Positions 18,434 to 28,241 of a DNA stretch of 64,000 nt are shown one piece after another. The stretch spans positions 7,218,317 to 7,282,316 of the forward strand of contig NZ_KB217478.1 of the NCBI RefSeq assembly GCF_000331305.1, written 5' to 3'. The DNA is from Calothrix sp. PCC 7103. GTDB taxonomy: Bacteria > Cyanobacteriota > Cyanobacteriia > Cyanobacteriales > Nostocaceae. How positions within the stretch are numbered: the stretch's first letter is position 1; each line of letters opens with the position of its first letter. The notes below the pieces were generated by a model. The model saw nothing but the letters and a program-made list of their open reading frames with translations, was not told the DNA's origin and did no database searches. A program made the position numbers and the translations under genes.

Positions 18434-21400
18434 TTACTTGTGTAAAGTTTGTGTAATTTTGTCTATGCTGTAAGTGTAAACACTGTCTAAACCTAATTGT
18501 GCAATTACTTGTTGGTTTTCATGCTCTAAAGCTATTCTCGCTTTGATACGAGGAAGAAGAGCTTGCCACTGAATCTCACCAAGGCGCCCAAGAAATGAAA
18601 TTTCCAGCCCTTCACTAACATCTAAATCGTCTTCCATTAGAAGATTCATACTAATGGCAGATAATAGCATTTCGGCGTAGTTGTCTATGCTGTTAGTTGT
18701 ATCGATTATTAAAGTTATATCTTGGCTATTAAAACTATTTGCTAATAGTGAAATAACTTGTTCTAATTCAGTGATAATAATTTCTTCAGGTTTCAGCCAA
18801 TTTGGGAAAATAATAAAATTAATTTCTTTCAGATTTAAAGGCTGCAATGTTGTCTCAATCAATACTGAGCTAACCGTGTGCGCCATTTTTTCCCACGAGA
18901 ACCTTTTACTTTGTTCAATTCCTGCTGCAATTAAATAATTACGAATAGTAGGCTTTTGCACTTCACAAAGCGCATTAGCTAGCCCTTCCACATCATTATC
19001 TTTTACATATATTACAGCTTCACCTGCAACTTCTGGAATTGAACCATTAGCGCAAGTAATTACTGGACAACCACAAGCCATTGCTTCAACGATAGGTAAT
19101 CCAAATCCTTCATACTTAGAAGGATATACTAGTACGACTGCCGCAGAATAAGCAATTCTTAATTCGTTATCATCTAGTTGAAGCATATGTACTGTACTTC
19201 CAGATGTATATGCTCTTAATTCTGCTTCCAGCTTCGAGGCGCCACCAGTACAAACTATATCAAACCCATATTTTGTGTAGATTTGAGAAAAAGCTTTAAA
19301 AAATAGAATTGTATTTTTGTAGCCACCTAAACCACCAGCTAATAAAAAGTATGGTTTGTAAATACCATATTTAGCCTTAAATTGATTAATTTCTTCAAGA
19401 CTAGCCACAAAAAAATCTTGATGGTTAACTCCACATTTGGCGATATTTACAGACTTGGGAGAAATATTAGGGAAACACTTTACTAAATCAAGAGCGGTAT
19501 TTTCAGAAATTGTAATATACGCAGATGAATTGTTTATTGCGTAGTGCTTTTCTCGCCACATAGGAAGGGTAAAGTCCCATCCAAAGACTTCTGGAATCAT
19601 ATCATACGCCATGAATACAGACGGCGTTGTTGTCGGTGTTGTGTAATAAGTCGAGATAAATAAATCTGCCCCTTCTGCATCACATACTTGTTGTAACATT
19701 TCTCGGTCAGCATCGGTATCGTTGTAATCATAAGCAGGAATTGTCAGATATCTTACTCCTGATACTTTGGGTGCTGTTCCAGCACGGTCAAGCACAATAA
19801 TATGTCTTGCAAAGCCGTTATTTGTCCATTCTTCTAGCAAAGACTTCCAAACACGAGCAATACCTGTTTGATAAAGTTGGAAAAATACTCCATCAACTAA
19901 AATAATTGGCGTAGGCTTGTTAATCTGTTTAATTTGTTGTATTTCGTCTGGTGCTAAAAACAACCAATTATCTGTATTTATTGGTCTCTGAGCAATTGAC
20001 GCTATACCACATGATTCAACAGTATCAACCATTGTGTCATCCTGCACCCATGAGAAATATTGCCGTAATAAAACCGGGAATTTATTTACTTCTTGTAAAG
20101 ATTTCCATTGGTAAACGGCGCCAGCATAGCCATAATATTGTTCTTTGAATTCCAACTGAGATTGCATGACATAAGCAAAATGTTGGAATATTAAATCATT
20201 CTGCTCAGTTTCATCGTGTGTAAATGGATTTATCGCTGCCACATCTTGCCATTGACCATTTGGTAAAGGTTCTTGCAATCTTGGTGGTTCATGTGCCACC
20301 CATACCGCTCCTGGCTTGTATCTCCAAGTTCTTAGCCATTCTTGTCTAGGATTTTGGGCGTAGCAATTGCGTGTACTAATAACTAATTTTTCTCCGACAA
20401 AATACCAGCACCAATAAAATGCAGCAGTTTTTTCTGGATTATCAACGAACATTTGTCGCGCAGTGCAAATTTGCTCAACAGTCCATAATTCATCAACATC
20501 GACCTGCCACAACAAACATTCTTCGTTGATGTTAAATACTGGCTCATTAACCATTTCTCGCTTACCGTTCCAAAATTGACCTTCTGGTTTACGATAAACG
20601 GTAATATTTTGAGGAAATTGCCGTACAAGTTCATCTAAATATTCACTTGTACCATCTTTACTTCTACCATTAAAATGAAATTGCTCGCTGATTTCCCCGC
20701 CTAATGCCAAACTCCAACTTGTGTCATGTTTTAATTCTGCGACACCTTCAACAATATGCCAATGCCATTGAAAAGGTAGTTGTTTAAAAGCTTCAATATG
20801 ATAACGAATAAAAGGTTCACCATTGAGAACAATAGTAAAGAAATGAACAGGTAATTCAGCACACGAAGTATTAATTTTCCGAACAACAAGTTTTTGACCG
20901 CAAGCAAGTGTTGAAGAATACTGATGGTTAACTAGATGATTTTTAGCAATTTCATGCCAAACACGTTCTGGGCCAGGCCAAGTATGTACAACATCATGAA
21001 ATGCTATCCAACCACCATATTTTACTAATGAAAAAGCTAACTCAAAATCTTTCAGTACATCTAAATATTTATGTGAACCATCAATCAAAATAAAATCAAT
21101 GTTCTTATGGTTTGTCAATTCTTGCCAACGACTCAAGATATTATGTGAGTTCCCGCGTAATGGCACTACATATTCTTCAAGTCCATTATCTTGCAAGTTT
21201 TGCTTCCAGATATTAAAAAAATCACGATGTGCAAAATCTGAATCATTTCCATCCCATGTATCAATATAATAAATTTTCCGTTGAGTTCCTATACAAGCAT
21301 GAGCCATAGCTACAGTTGAGCGACCTTTAAAACTACCAATCTCAACTATTACAGCATCACAGGGCAATGATTTTACTTTGTTAAATAAATACTCTTCTTG

Positions 21401-22852
21401 TCCTGGAATTATGAATCCTTCAATTACTTCTACACTAGCTCGAATATTCTCATAACTTAATGCTGGAGTTGTATTCCTCTTAAATATTGCATAACCATTA
21501 CGAATAGCATAATTACTCTCCAGCAACGTGTATGTAGGGTCTAACGCAAGACGATTAAAATTATGATGATTTTTGAAACTGTTAATATCATCTAAAAGAA
21601 GATATTTAGCTCCATATACTTCTTCAAGTTCCGCAATACCTGTAAATTCTGAACCATCAATTAATACAACATCAAAATCATCAATACTATTATCTAATTT
21701 AATCTTTATAATTCCATTTTCAGATACTCCGGAGCTTCTGACATATTCAATATCCTGTTGAAGCCAACCTAAAACTTGTTCTAAAGGATAAAAGTTGAGG
21801 TTACTTTGAGTGTGTTTATAAAAATTAATAACTTCTTTTTCATCTGGAAAATGTTCAACTGCAATTGACGAAATATTATAACACTTTACAAATGAATCAT
21901 CTGCATAACGTTTTTTTAGTTCAGCAAATCTAGTTTGCGAAACTTCCATACAGAAAAGTTTTGGTTGATTTGGATTTTCTCGTAATCCTGTAACAAACGC
22001 TTCTGTACTTCCTTCTCCAGAAGATGAGCCTATTTCCAAAACTGTTTTAATATTTTCTTCTCGTGCAATACGTTGAATAGCTCGATAAAAATCATCATTT
22101 TTAATCTCTGGTGAAATAACTTGATTGATTTGAGAATAAGCTAAGTTATGATTTGGGATCTGTTCTAGTAAAAATTTTACTGAAGGTAAAATTTCCTCAT
22201 TATTCCATTCTGTATAGTGAATTTTATTATTATTTGGTAAATAAAAGTGGATTGCACTATCGCGAGGGTCTATCTGCGAATAGCGACGAGCTTTAGCACG
22301 TCTTTGTTCCTCATCATTTATGAATAAATCTAAGTGATATATACTCAAATCTGACAAGCATCTTCCTTTATCTTCTAGGTTGTGCAGGCTTTCATGGATT
22401 TGTCCTGTGTAAAAAATATTTTTATTATATTTAAACAATCGACGCTGAAAATCTGGGCAGTGAGGAACACTAGTAATATAATGCTGTTTACTAAAAGAAG
22501 TAATCCATTTACGAGGCATCCAGAAGTTATCTGTTTCTAATAATACTTGATTTGATTTAATCGATTCTAAAAAATCCTTAGTCGATTTATCTATAAACTC
22601 ATCTGAGTCAAGAACAAAAACCCAATCCGTTTCTACTGCACTCAAATAAACATTACGTTGTTCGGAATGATTACCATTCCAATTATTGTGAATTATTCTT
22701 GCTTTATATCTAGATGCAATCTCACAAGTCGAATCGGTGCTGCCACCATCAACAATAATAAGTTGGTCATAAATATTATTCAAAGACTCAAGTGCAATTG
22801 CTAGAGTTTTTTCTGAATTTTGCACCATCATACAAACAGAAAGAGTCGGCAT
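18434..22852 (-). CDS. 1472-residue multi-domain glycosyltransferase/methyltransferase
   Basis: Domains in order: a GT2 glycosyltransferase (residues 1-about 230; LIIVDGGSTDST, then VFVLDSDEF); a class I methyltransferase-like domain (about 255-430; VLEIGSSSGEGST); a second methyltransferase (about 480-640; VEIGSFKGRSTVAMA and FILIDGSHKYLDV); a third transferase-like segment (about 665-960; FFTIVLNGEPFIRYH and LLWQVDVDELW); a GT4 glycosyltransferase (about 995-1340) with the donor-binding EGFGLPIVEAMACG near residue 1246; and a 100-residue tail. It would build and methylate a surface glycan from one polypeptide. It converges on the SPINDLY-type gene and is divergent from fkbM. Confidence 0.88.
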   Translation of the reverse strand: MPTLSVCMMVQNSEKTLAIALESLNNIYDQLIIVDGGSTDSTCEIASRYKARIIHNNWNGNHSEQRNVYLSAVETDWVFVLDSDEFIDKSTKDFLESIKSNQVLLETDNFWMPRKWITSFSKQHYITSVPHCPDFQRRLFKYNKNIFYTGQIHESLHNLEDKGRCLSDLSIYHLDLFINDEEQRRAKARRYSQIDPRDSAIHFYLPNNNKIHYTEWNNEEILPSVKFLLEQIPNHNLAYSQINQVISPEIKNDDFYRAIQRIAREENIKTVLEIGSSSGEGSTEAFVTGLRENPNQPKLFCMEVSQTRFAELKKRYADDSFVKCYNISSIAVEHFPDEKEVINFYKHTQSNLNFYPLEQVLGWLQQDIEYVRSSGVSENGIIKIKLDNSIDDFDVVLIDGSEFTGIAELEEVYGAKYLLLDDINSFKNHHNFNRLALDPTYTLLESNYAIRNGYAIFKRNTTPALSYENIRASVEVIEGFIIPGQEEYLFNKVKSLPCDAVIVEIGSFKGRSTVAMAHACIGTQRKIYYIDTWDGNDSDFAHRDFFNIWKQNLQDNGLEEYVVPLRGNSHNILSRWQELTNHKNIDFILIDGSHKYLDVLKDFELAFSLVKYGGWIAFHDVVHTWPGPERVWHEIAKNHLVNHQYSSTLACGQKLVVRKINTSCAELPVHFFTIVLNGEPFIRYHIEAFKQLPFQWHWHIVEGVAELKHDTSWSLALGGEISEQFHFNGRSKDGTSEYLDELVRQFPQNITVYRKPEGQFWNGKREMVNEPVFNINEECLLWQVDVDELWTVEQICTARQMFVDNPEKTAAFYWCWYFVGEKLVISTRNCYAQNPRQEWLRTWRYKPGAVWVAHEPPRLQEPLPNGQWQDVAAINPFTHDETEQNDLIFQHFAYVMQSQLEFKEQYYGYAGAVYQWKSLQEVNKFPVLLRQYFSWVQDDTMVDTVESCGIASIAQRPINTDNWLFLAPDEIQQIKQINKPTPIILVDGVFFQLYQTGIARVWKSLLEEWTNNGFARHIIVLDRAGTAPKVSGVRYLTIPAYDYNDTDADREMLQQVCDAEGADLFISTYYTTPTTTPSVFMAYDMIPEVFGWDFTLPMWREKHYAINNSSAYITISENTALDLVKCFPNISPKSVNIAKCGVNHQDFFVASLEEINQFKAKYGIYKPYFLLAGGLGGYKNTILFFKAFSQIYTKYGFDIVCTGGASKLEAELRAYTSGSTVHMLQLDDNELRIAYSAAVVLVYPSKYEGFGLPIVEAMACGCPVITCANGSIPEVAGEAVIYVKDNDVEGLANALCEVQKPTIRNYLIAAGIEQSKRFSWEKMAHTVSSVLIETTLQPLNLKEINFIIFPNWLKPEEIIITELEQVISLLANSFNSQDITLIIDTTNSIDNYAEMLLSAISMNLLMEDDLDVSEGLEISFLGRLGEIQWQALLPRIKARIALEHENQQVIAQLGLDSVYTYSIDKITQTLHK

Positions 22853-23139
22853 ATATTTAGATGTATCCTTGATTTTTTAGATTAGATTTTTTACTTATTC
22901 ATGCATAACATATACATCTTCTAAATGCCAATATTTTTATATATGTATTTGTCATTGAATATGTTTAAAAATTATTTTTTTAAATATTAAATATTTATAT
23001 ACATAGTACAAAATTTGTGCTAATCAAGAATTAAATTAGTTTTTCTAAGTATGTATATAAAATTTAGCTTGATTAGAACCTAGCCAAAATATAGTTTAGC
23101 TAGTTAATATAATAATGTTAAAATATAAAGAGACTCAAA

Positions 23140-24114
23140 ATGCCTTTTTTTCTACCAATTCTAAAACAGACAGGTAAGCTAGAACAAGTTCACATCACTG
23201 TTGCAATAGTTGGTTCTCGTAAAATATCAAATGATGATGATTATTGTTCAGGAGGTTGGATTGAATTAGCACCAAATCTAACTATTTATGGGTTTGATGC
23301 TGATGCTGATGCTTGCGAAAAAGCAAACAATAATTTAGCAGCGCGAAAAATCTTGTGGCAAGAAAAACATATTCCTATTGCATTAAATAATTCCGCTGGT
23401 TCTTATCCTTTATTTGTTACAAGCCAAATAGCTTGTACTTCTTTATATCCACCAAATCATAAATATTTAGAAAGATTTGAAAGTATAATACCTAGCTCTT
23501 TTAAAGTGGATTATACCGTAGAGATAGAAACAACGACATTGGATTCTTTATTCCAAGAAGGAGAAATTGGGCAAATAGACTTTTTGCAAGTGGATGTACA
23601 AGGAGCAGATTTACATATTTTACAAGGTGCTTCACATCTACTGGAAAGTAATATTTTAGCAATTCAAACTGAAGTAGAATTTTCTCATTTATATATACAA
23701 CAGCCACTGTTCGCCGATATCGATGCTTTTCTACAAAAAAATAATTTCACATTATTTGATTTAGTTGGTTGCAGTCGCTATCTTCGTGCTAATTCGCCAA
23801 TCCGTTCGCAAAACCGTCGCGGTCAGTTACTTTGGGCAGATGCTTTCTATTTTAGAGATTTAATACAAAATGATATCACAACACCTTTAAAAACTCCTTC
23901 ACAAATACTAAAACTAGCTTGTATCGCTGACGTTCTTGATTTTCCAGATTATGCATTGGAATTACTTGAGTATTTAACAGTGAACTATGGTGATGAACCA
24001 CAATATAATTTTGCAAGCTCTATAATTGAAAGTTTATCTCAAGTTCCAGAACTGGTTGAACAAGGGTTAAATAATCTTCGTGTAGTTCAAAACATAAGCA
24101 CTCGACTCAATTAG
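23140..24114 (+). CDS. FkbM-family methyltransferase
   Basis: The 324-residue protein carries the FkbM pattern: NLTIYGFDADADACEKAN (AdoMet acidic loop), TVEIETTTLDSLF and IDFLQVDVQGADLHILQGA, followed by IQTEVEFSHLY. FkbM enzymes O-methylate sugars or polyketides. About 80 C-terminal residues form an extra helical tail. It starts 287 bases from the divergent giant glycosyltransferase gene across a very AT-rich spacer, so the two could share regulation. A sugar hydroxyl of the same glycan is the likely substrate, by inference. Confidence 0.88.
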   Translation: MPFFLPILKQTGKLEQVHITVAIVGSRKISNDDDYCSGGWIELAPNLTIYGFDADADACEKANNNLAARKILWQEKHIPIALNNSAGSYPLFVTSQIACTSLYPPNHKYLERFESIIPSSFKVDYTVEIETTTLDSLFQEGEIGQIDFLQVDVQGADLHILQGASHLLESNILAIQTEVEFSHLYIQQPLFADIDAFLQKNNFTLFDLVGCSRYLRANSPIRSQNRRGQLLWADAFYFRDLIQNDITTPLKTPSQILKLACIADVLDFPDYALELLEYLTVNYGDEPQYNFASSIIESLSQVPELVEQGLNNLRVVQNISTRLN

Positions 24115-24198
24115 TAGTACTGTTAGTTAGCAGATAAGAGAAGTAAATAGAATTTATTTGTCTTTCTGCTAGTTTAATTTATATAATCACACCCACTC

Positions 24199-24594
24199 CT
24201 ACTTACTATGCTGTTTTTTCAACTGTTCTAAAATAGCCTTATAATCCTGTCTATCTGGAGATAACTTTACTAACTTCTCTAACGGCGCCACTGCTCCTTT
24301 TACATCCTTCATCTGCAACCGCACGTTCACCAACCCTTCCAAAGCGACTCGGTTTTCAGGTTCACGCTGTAACACCATCTCAAAACCCTGCGCTTGTTGC
24401 TGTAATGCAACAGAAGCATTAGATGCAGCTTGTTGTTGTTTTGGCGTTTCATTAATTGCATTATAAAGTGTTGGTATCACAGCCATCGCGCCAGAGCCAC
24501 CAAAAGACACAATAGATACCCATGTTAAAATCCGCTGCGTCCTATTTATTTTCTTGGCGCGCGCTTCAAAGTATTCTTTTTCAGAGCTAGTCAT
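24199..24594 (-). CDS. Membrane-anchored TPR-like protein
   Basis: The 131-residue product has a basic N-terminus, one membrane segment (residues about 20-45, [20 protein letters not shown]), a Gln/Ala-rich linker and about two TPR-like helical pairs: [20 protein letters not shown] and [20 protein letters not shown]. It probably serves as a small scaffold facing the periplasm or cytoplasm. It is alone, convergent with fkbM. Homologues of this layout are common in cyanobacteria but have no known function. Confidence 0.75.
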   Translation of the reverse strand: MTSSEKEYFEARAKKINRTQRILTWVSIVSFGGSGAMAVIPTLYNAINETPKQQQAASNASVALQQQAQGFEMVLQREPENRVALEGLVNVRLQMKDVKGAVAPLEKLVKLSPDRQDYKAILEQLKKQHSK

Positions 24595-24726
24595 TGTTTG
24601 AGCGTTTGTTATAGTTATTATTACCCAGCTACGATCAATGTCCTGTTGTCAGGATACCCACTTGTAAATCAAAAACTAACATTCGCTTTATAAAATTTTT
24701 AAAGTCCCTTTTATAACCACCTTTGA

Positions 24727-24960
24727 GCTATCAAAATATTAGGCGCCTCCATTACCGAATGCACACCGAACGCCATCAAGTTTACAGGCATCTCGTTAAA
24801 TCAGCTAGAACAATTGCTAGAAGAAGGTTTGACTACTGCGGAAGCATATTTCAACGCGGCGCCAACAACTGCTCAGTTTATCGAGTTTGGTAAACGTTGT
24901 GCTGATATTGGAGCAGTTGCCACATTTGACGGTGTTACTTTTATTGGTGAAGGTGGGTGA
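24727..24960 (+). pseudogene. 5'-truncated hypothetical gene
   Basis: An open frame with no usable start codon reads TGISLNQLEQLLEEGLTTAE, then FIEFGKRCADIGAVATFDG and ends FIGEGG-stop at 24960. The amphipathic, protein-like composition suggests a real gene that lost its 5' part; two GGCGCC sites lie inside it. Family not recognised. Confidence 0.45.
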
Positions 24961-24967
24961 TACTTGT

Positions 24968-25126
24968 ATGGATATCATAACTGTTGTAGGCGTTCAAGAT
25001 TTAGACTTTGTTAGTGAGTTTGTAAAATTTACCAGAGGATGTGACCAACTTCTAATTAAAGTACGGGAAATAGGAATAGAAAATCAACGAATTTTAGAAC
25101 ATTTGTTTTATTTTCAAGACGAGTAA
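24968..25126 (+). CDS. Small hypothetical protein
   Basis: From ATG 24968 a 52-residue product (MDIITVVGVQDLDFVSEFVK ... LEHLFYFQDE) follows the truncated gene by seven bases, as in an operon. It is soluble and acidic at the end, and of no recognised family. It may be an intact second gene of a decayed pair. Confidence 0.45.
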   Translation: MDIITVVGVQDLDFVSEFVKFTRGCDQLLIKVREIGIENQRILEHLFYFQDE

Positions 25127-25248
25127 GAGGCGCCGTGTATTTATGAACGTTAAAATAGTCAGCAAGCGTTTTGAAGGGTCATTATTACAAACGATTACGA
25201 CGCTATAAATAAGTTTACACAGAATTGTGTAGTAAAGGTAACTAATAT

Positions 25249-25575
25249 ATGGTAGCCAGTCTTAAGGAACTAATCACATTACCACTATCATATGGCGCCG
25301 ACCCAGAGGAGAGGTTTGCTAGTAGCGATGTAAGCTGGGAAGATTATGAATCTTTGTTAACCAAGTTAGAGAATAACTCTCATTATCGTGTTAACTATTT
25401 AGATGGAATATTAGAGATTGTGTCACCATCCAGAAGGCATGAAAAAGTAAAAACAAACTTAGGCACTTTAGTAGAGCGTTTCTTCTATATCAAACGCATT
25501 CGTTATGTCCCTTTGGGAAGTTCTACTTTTTCATCAAATTGCGGAATCATTAACTCACATGCTCAACTATTCTAA
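25249..25575 (+). pseudogene. Truncated Uma2-family gene
   Basis: The first 95 residues are a normal Uma2 start of the larger subfamily (SSDVSWEDYESLLTKLENN, YRVNYLDGILEIVSPSRRHE). After VPLGSSTF, where intact members continue for another 100 or so residues including the catalytic acids, the frame enters foreign DNA (SSNCGIINSHAQLF) and stops. That foreign DNA matches the start region of the gene at 26356-26802 in inverted orientation. The nuclease core is lost, so it should be inactive. Confidence 0.75.
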
Positions 25576-25592
25576 TAATCTACTATAAAAGA
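25536..25592. repeat. Degenerate copy of the 26356-26802 gene start
   Basis: Bases 25536-25592 (CATCAAATTGCGGAATCATT, TAATAATCTACTA) resemble 26785-26842 (CGTCAAACTCAGGAATCATT, TTAATTATCTACCA). The second stretch is the 5' end and leader of the nucleotidyltransferase-like gene. Both lie in the same direction on the plus strand, so a second, mostly lost copy of that gene once ended here. Confidence 0.55.
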
Positions 25593-25637
25593 TTATTTAT
25601 TATATTGTATGTTAATATCTTCAAAATAGTAATATTT

Positions 25638-25668
25638 GCAACGGATTATAAATGGATGTAACGGATAA
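25638..25668 (+). repeat. GCAACGGAT...GGATGTAACGGATAA dispersed repeat
   Basis: GCAACGGATTATAAAT followed by GGATGTAACGGATAA. Same family as 12535-12564, 13451-13478 and 31958-31985. Confidence 0.75.
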
Positions 25669-25810
25669 TTTTTTAGTTACAAACAAGATTTTGTGTGGCG
25701 CCTCTTGAAGATGAATAACAGGCGCCTTGTATTATGTAAACGTTAAGATGGTGCGTAAGCGCTTTGAAAAGTGATTATTACAAATGATGTTATCAAGGCG
25801 CTTATACACC

Positions 25811-26368
25811 CTACCTGGGTTGAAATTGTTTATTTTCATTAATATTCTCTTGACGTTTTGCATGAGTTTTAGGTGACAGTAACTCCTCTCTTGTAATAGG
25901 AGTTCTTCTTAATGTGTCGAGGGGAACTACAAACTCAGTGGGTTGCATTTTTATATCTAGTGCATTCATTACAAATCTTACGTCTAAATAACTGGCGCCT
26001 TGATAATCATTCTTTTCATATACCTTAATTTGCTCTTCGGTAAGTCCACATAAGGCGCCAAGTTCTTTCTCGCTCAGTTTCGCTGCAATGCGTGCTTTAA
26101 TTAAAATATCTGGCAAATAATCAATGTCATCAAGTTTTAACACAATTGGCGCTTGACTATCATGAGCTATGAGCATTTCGTACTCAGCTATTTCCGCTCT
26201 TAATTTATCAAGGTGACATTGTGCTGCTCCTCGTCCCATTTCCCATTTTTGGTAGTTGTGCCTTTTCCTTTCTTCATCTAGCTCCATTGCTGCTATGGTT
26301 TTTTCAAACTCTCCTGCTAAATACTGAGTATTTTTATGTTCTTGGTCATTCTTAATCATGGTTGCCAC
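25811..26368 (-). CDS. HTH (XRE-type) protein with N-terminal coiled coil, putative antitoxin
   Basis: 185 residues. Residues about 10-80 are a charged helical, coiled-coil-like region (EERKRHNYQKWEMGRGAAQC, LDKLRAEIAEYEMLIA). Residues about 95-150 are an XRE helix-turn-helix (LIKARIAAKLSEKELGALCG, LTEEQIKVYEKN). The gene overlaps the upstream nucleotidyltransferase-like gene by 13 bases, so they form one unit. In such pairs the HTH protein is usually the antitoxin and autorepressor. A GGCGCC-containing HTH segment is intact. Confidence 0.75.
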   Translation of the reverse strand: MATMIKNDQEHKNTQYLAGEFEKTIAAMELDEERKRHNYQKWEMGRGAAQCHLDKLRAEIAEYEMLIAHDSQAPIVLKLDDIDYLPDILIKARIAAKLSEKELGALCGLTEEQIKVYEKNDYQGASYLDVRFVMNALDIKMQPTEFVVPLDTLRRTPITREELLSPKTHAKRQENINENKQFQPR

Positions 26369-26802
26369 CTTAATAAATCAATAGCGATAATACCTTTTTT
26401 ATTTAAACTTCTATCACGCTGAAATAATTCGTATGAAGTTATACTGTAACTACCTACAGGCTGGTCGGACGGAAAAATTTCACCCTTGTATTTCGCTTTT
26501 TGTCCTGCACGGTCATAAAAGTTTAATAGTCGAGCAGCATGAATTCTAAGATACTCCTCATCTACAGCCTCGTTATCGTAACAAGCATCGAAGTCAACAG
26601 GGTCTTGTTTTATTGTAACAAAACTGCCGTTAATAAAAATTGTTCGACAGCCCGCCGCTTTAAGCTGCTCCATTGCAACAACCAACCCGTTTATCAAACG
26701 CGATCTTTTGTCGTTATAATCAAATCTCTCTAGGAATTCCTCCCACTCACAAAAATGCACACCTGGAGGTAGATTACCATTCTCGTCAAACTCAGGAATC
26801 AT
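26356..26802 (-). CDS. Nucleotidyltransferase-like protein (DUF6932-like), putative toxin
   Basis: About 148 residues from ATG 26802 (MIPEFDENGNLPPGVHFCEW); an ATG at 26820 is an alternative. The middle shows the nucleotidyltransferase signature: FINGSFVTIKQDPVDFDACY, that is GS, nine residues, then DFD, with two metal-binding aspartates. The tail ITSYELFQRDRSLNKKGII is typical of the family. It overlaps the HTH gene and probably forms a toxin-antitoxin pair that modifies an RNA or protein target; this is inference. Part of its start region is duplicated at 25536. Confidence 0.72.
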   Translation of the reverse strand: MIPEFDENGNLPPGVHFCEWEEFLERFDYNDKRSRLINGLVVAMEQLKAAGCRTIFINGSFVTIKQDPVDFDACYDNEAVDEEYLRIHAARLLNFYDRAGQKAKYKGEIFPSDQPVGSYSITSYELFQRDRSLNKKGIIAIDLLRWQP

Positions 26803-27040
26803 TAACCCACACCGTAACAAAATATTTTAATTATCTACCATGAGAGCTTATTTACAAATAGGGTTCAAAATCCCTTAATTGTTTTTATCCACTAAGCATG
26901 ACAAACTTTTATACATAACAGAGGAGTAGGGGAAAAGTGAGAATAACTTTAGAAGTTATTTGAAAAGTCTAAACAGATACAAAAGAGCTAATGGTAGGCC
27001 TGACCCCTTAGTTCCACTATTTTTCGTCATTCCATACTAC

Positions 27041-27070
27041 GTAGAGACGCGATTGAACCCTTGTCTCTAC
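27041..27070. repeat. Dispersed palindrome, GTAGAGACGCGATT family
   Basis: GTAGAGACGCGATTGAA followed by CCCTTGTCTCTAC. Other copies are at 28475-28540, 58091-58120 and 63023-63052. Confidence 0.7.
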
Positions 27071-27471
27071 CTACCAATTTGTGTGAAATGATCGGTGTTA
27101 CCCCGTTTGGCGCTCTTTTGTATCATCGCTTTTAAGGGGTTAGGGGCTAGTTTTTAGTTAATATTGATATTTTTCAAACATCCTGTTACAGATGGCGCCT
27201 TTGACTTTTGTGTTGGGTAGCAGTAGCTATGAGAAACTGAGTGGTAATGGAAAGTTGGTATACAGGCACCTCTACTTGTATAGTTAGGATTTTGTTGGGT
27301 TTTCCTTCGGAACACTACGTGAACGCAAAGCCTCCAACGGCACGCGCTACAACCGGGGGAACCCCGGCAACGCGGTGCCTCCCCAACCTACGCTGTTTAT
27401 TGTTGAGTTATTTTAAATTGTGCAGATTAAATTGGTTTAAGAGCTTTTAAATCAAAAAATACCTAAAACCC

Positions 27472-27505
27472 TCTTTTGGAACGGGCAAGGATGCCCATTC
27501 CACAA
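27472..27505. repeat. Dispersed palindrome, GGAACGGGCAAGGATGCCC family
   Basis: TGGAACGGGCAAGGATGCCC followed by ATTCCACAA. A member of the same family as 8338-8370 and 50703-50749. Confidence 0.7.
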
Positions 27506-28241
27506 TCTGATGAATATGATAAATTTTACACTCTTGTTCCCCCCCTTATTAAGAGGGGCTAGGCGGGATTCTTTATACTGCAAGCATCTACACTTAATGC
27601 ACTCTTAGTATTTACACTATACATAAAGTATTTTAAAGCACAATTATATCTCCAAAACCAAAATCCGGATAAAGTTCTTTGGGCAGAAAAATTAAATTAT
27701 TCTAAAGATTGGCGCCATTTGTATCCATCTACAGATGTTTGCGATAAGCTATAAGACGATTAACTGCTATTTCTTGTCTAATGTCATATTTAAAGAGTCG
27801 CAGTTACTTGACTTTTTCGCGTCGTTGCCCCTCTTGTAGATGGCGCCAACAGCTAAATGCATCTTGCCAGCTTTGACAGATTGAACAAGTAAGCGTTTAT
27901 TGGCTTGATAGTTGAAAAAGAAGCAATTAATAGTAATATTGTAATCTTTGCTCAATTATCCGGATTTTATAAACCTTGTAATATCTGCAAGTCCTTGTAG
28001 GATGATTTATTCTGCCCAAATTTAACGTCGTAACTCAGTACTATATGCACTTTGTGGTAATTACCGTACAAAACCAGAATCCGATGCTCACAACATTGGG
28101 TTTGTTGTGATATAGTTAAGTAGATAAGACTGACTTTGCCAAAGGTAATATTACTCTACGTATAGGCAAGGTTTCCAAAATAAATGGAAAGCAGTTTTGA
28201 CCAAGTTTTTATTCCAATCAAATCAAAATTAAATTGAGGTT

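Larger units (their letters stand above)
26821..28241. other. 1.4-kb stretch without an intact gene
   Basis: It holds decayed sequence: dispersed palindromes at 27041-27070 and 27472-27505, a C/G-rich repeat-like block at 27290-27400, and a coding remnant at 27629-27752 (plus strand, reading NPDKVLWAEKLNYSKDWRHL and stopping at 27752). Short frames on both strands here have no recognisable product. Confidence 0.5.

Noticed and set aside
27241-27450. 69-codon plus-strand frame
   Set aside because: Composition follows repeat-like C/G-rich blocks rather than protein; no family.
27767-27955. 62-codon minus-strand frame
   Set aside because: No recognised domain or partner; lies in decayed spacer.
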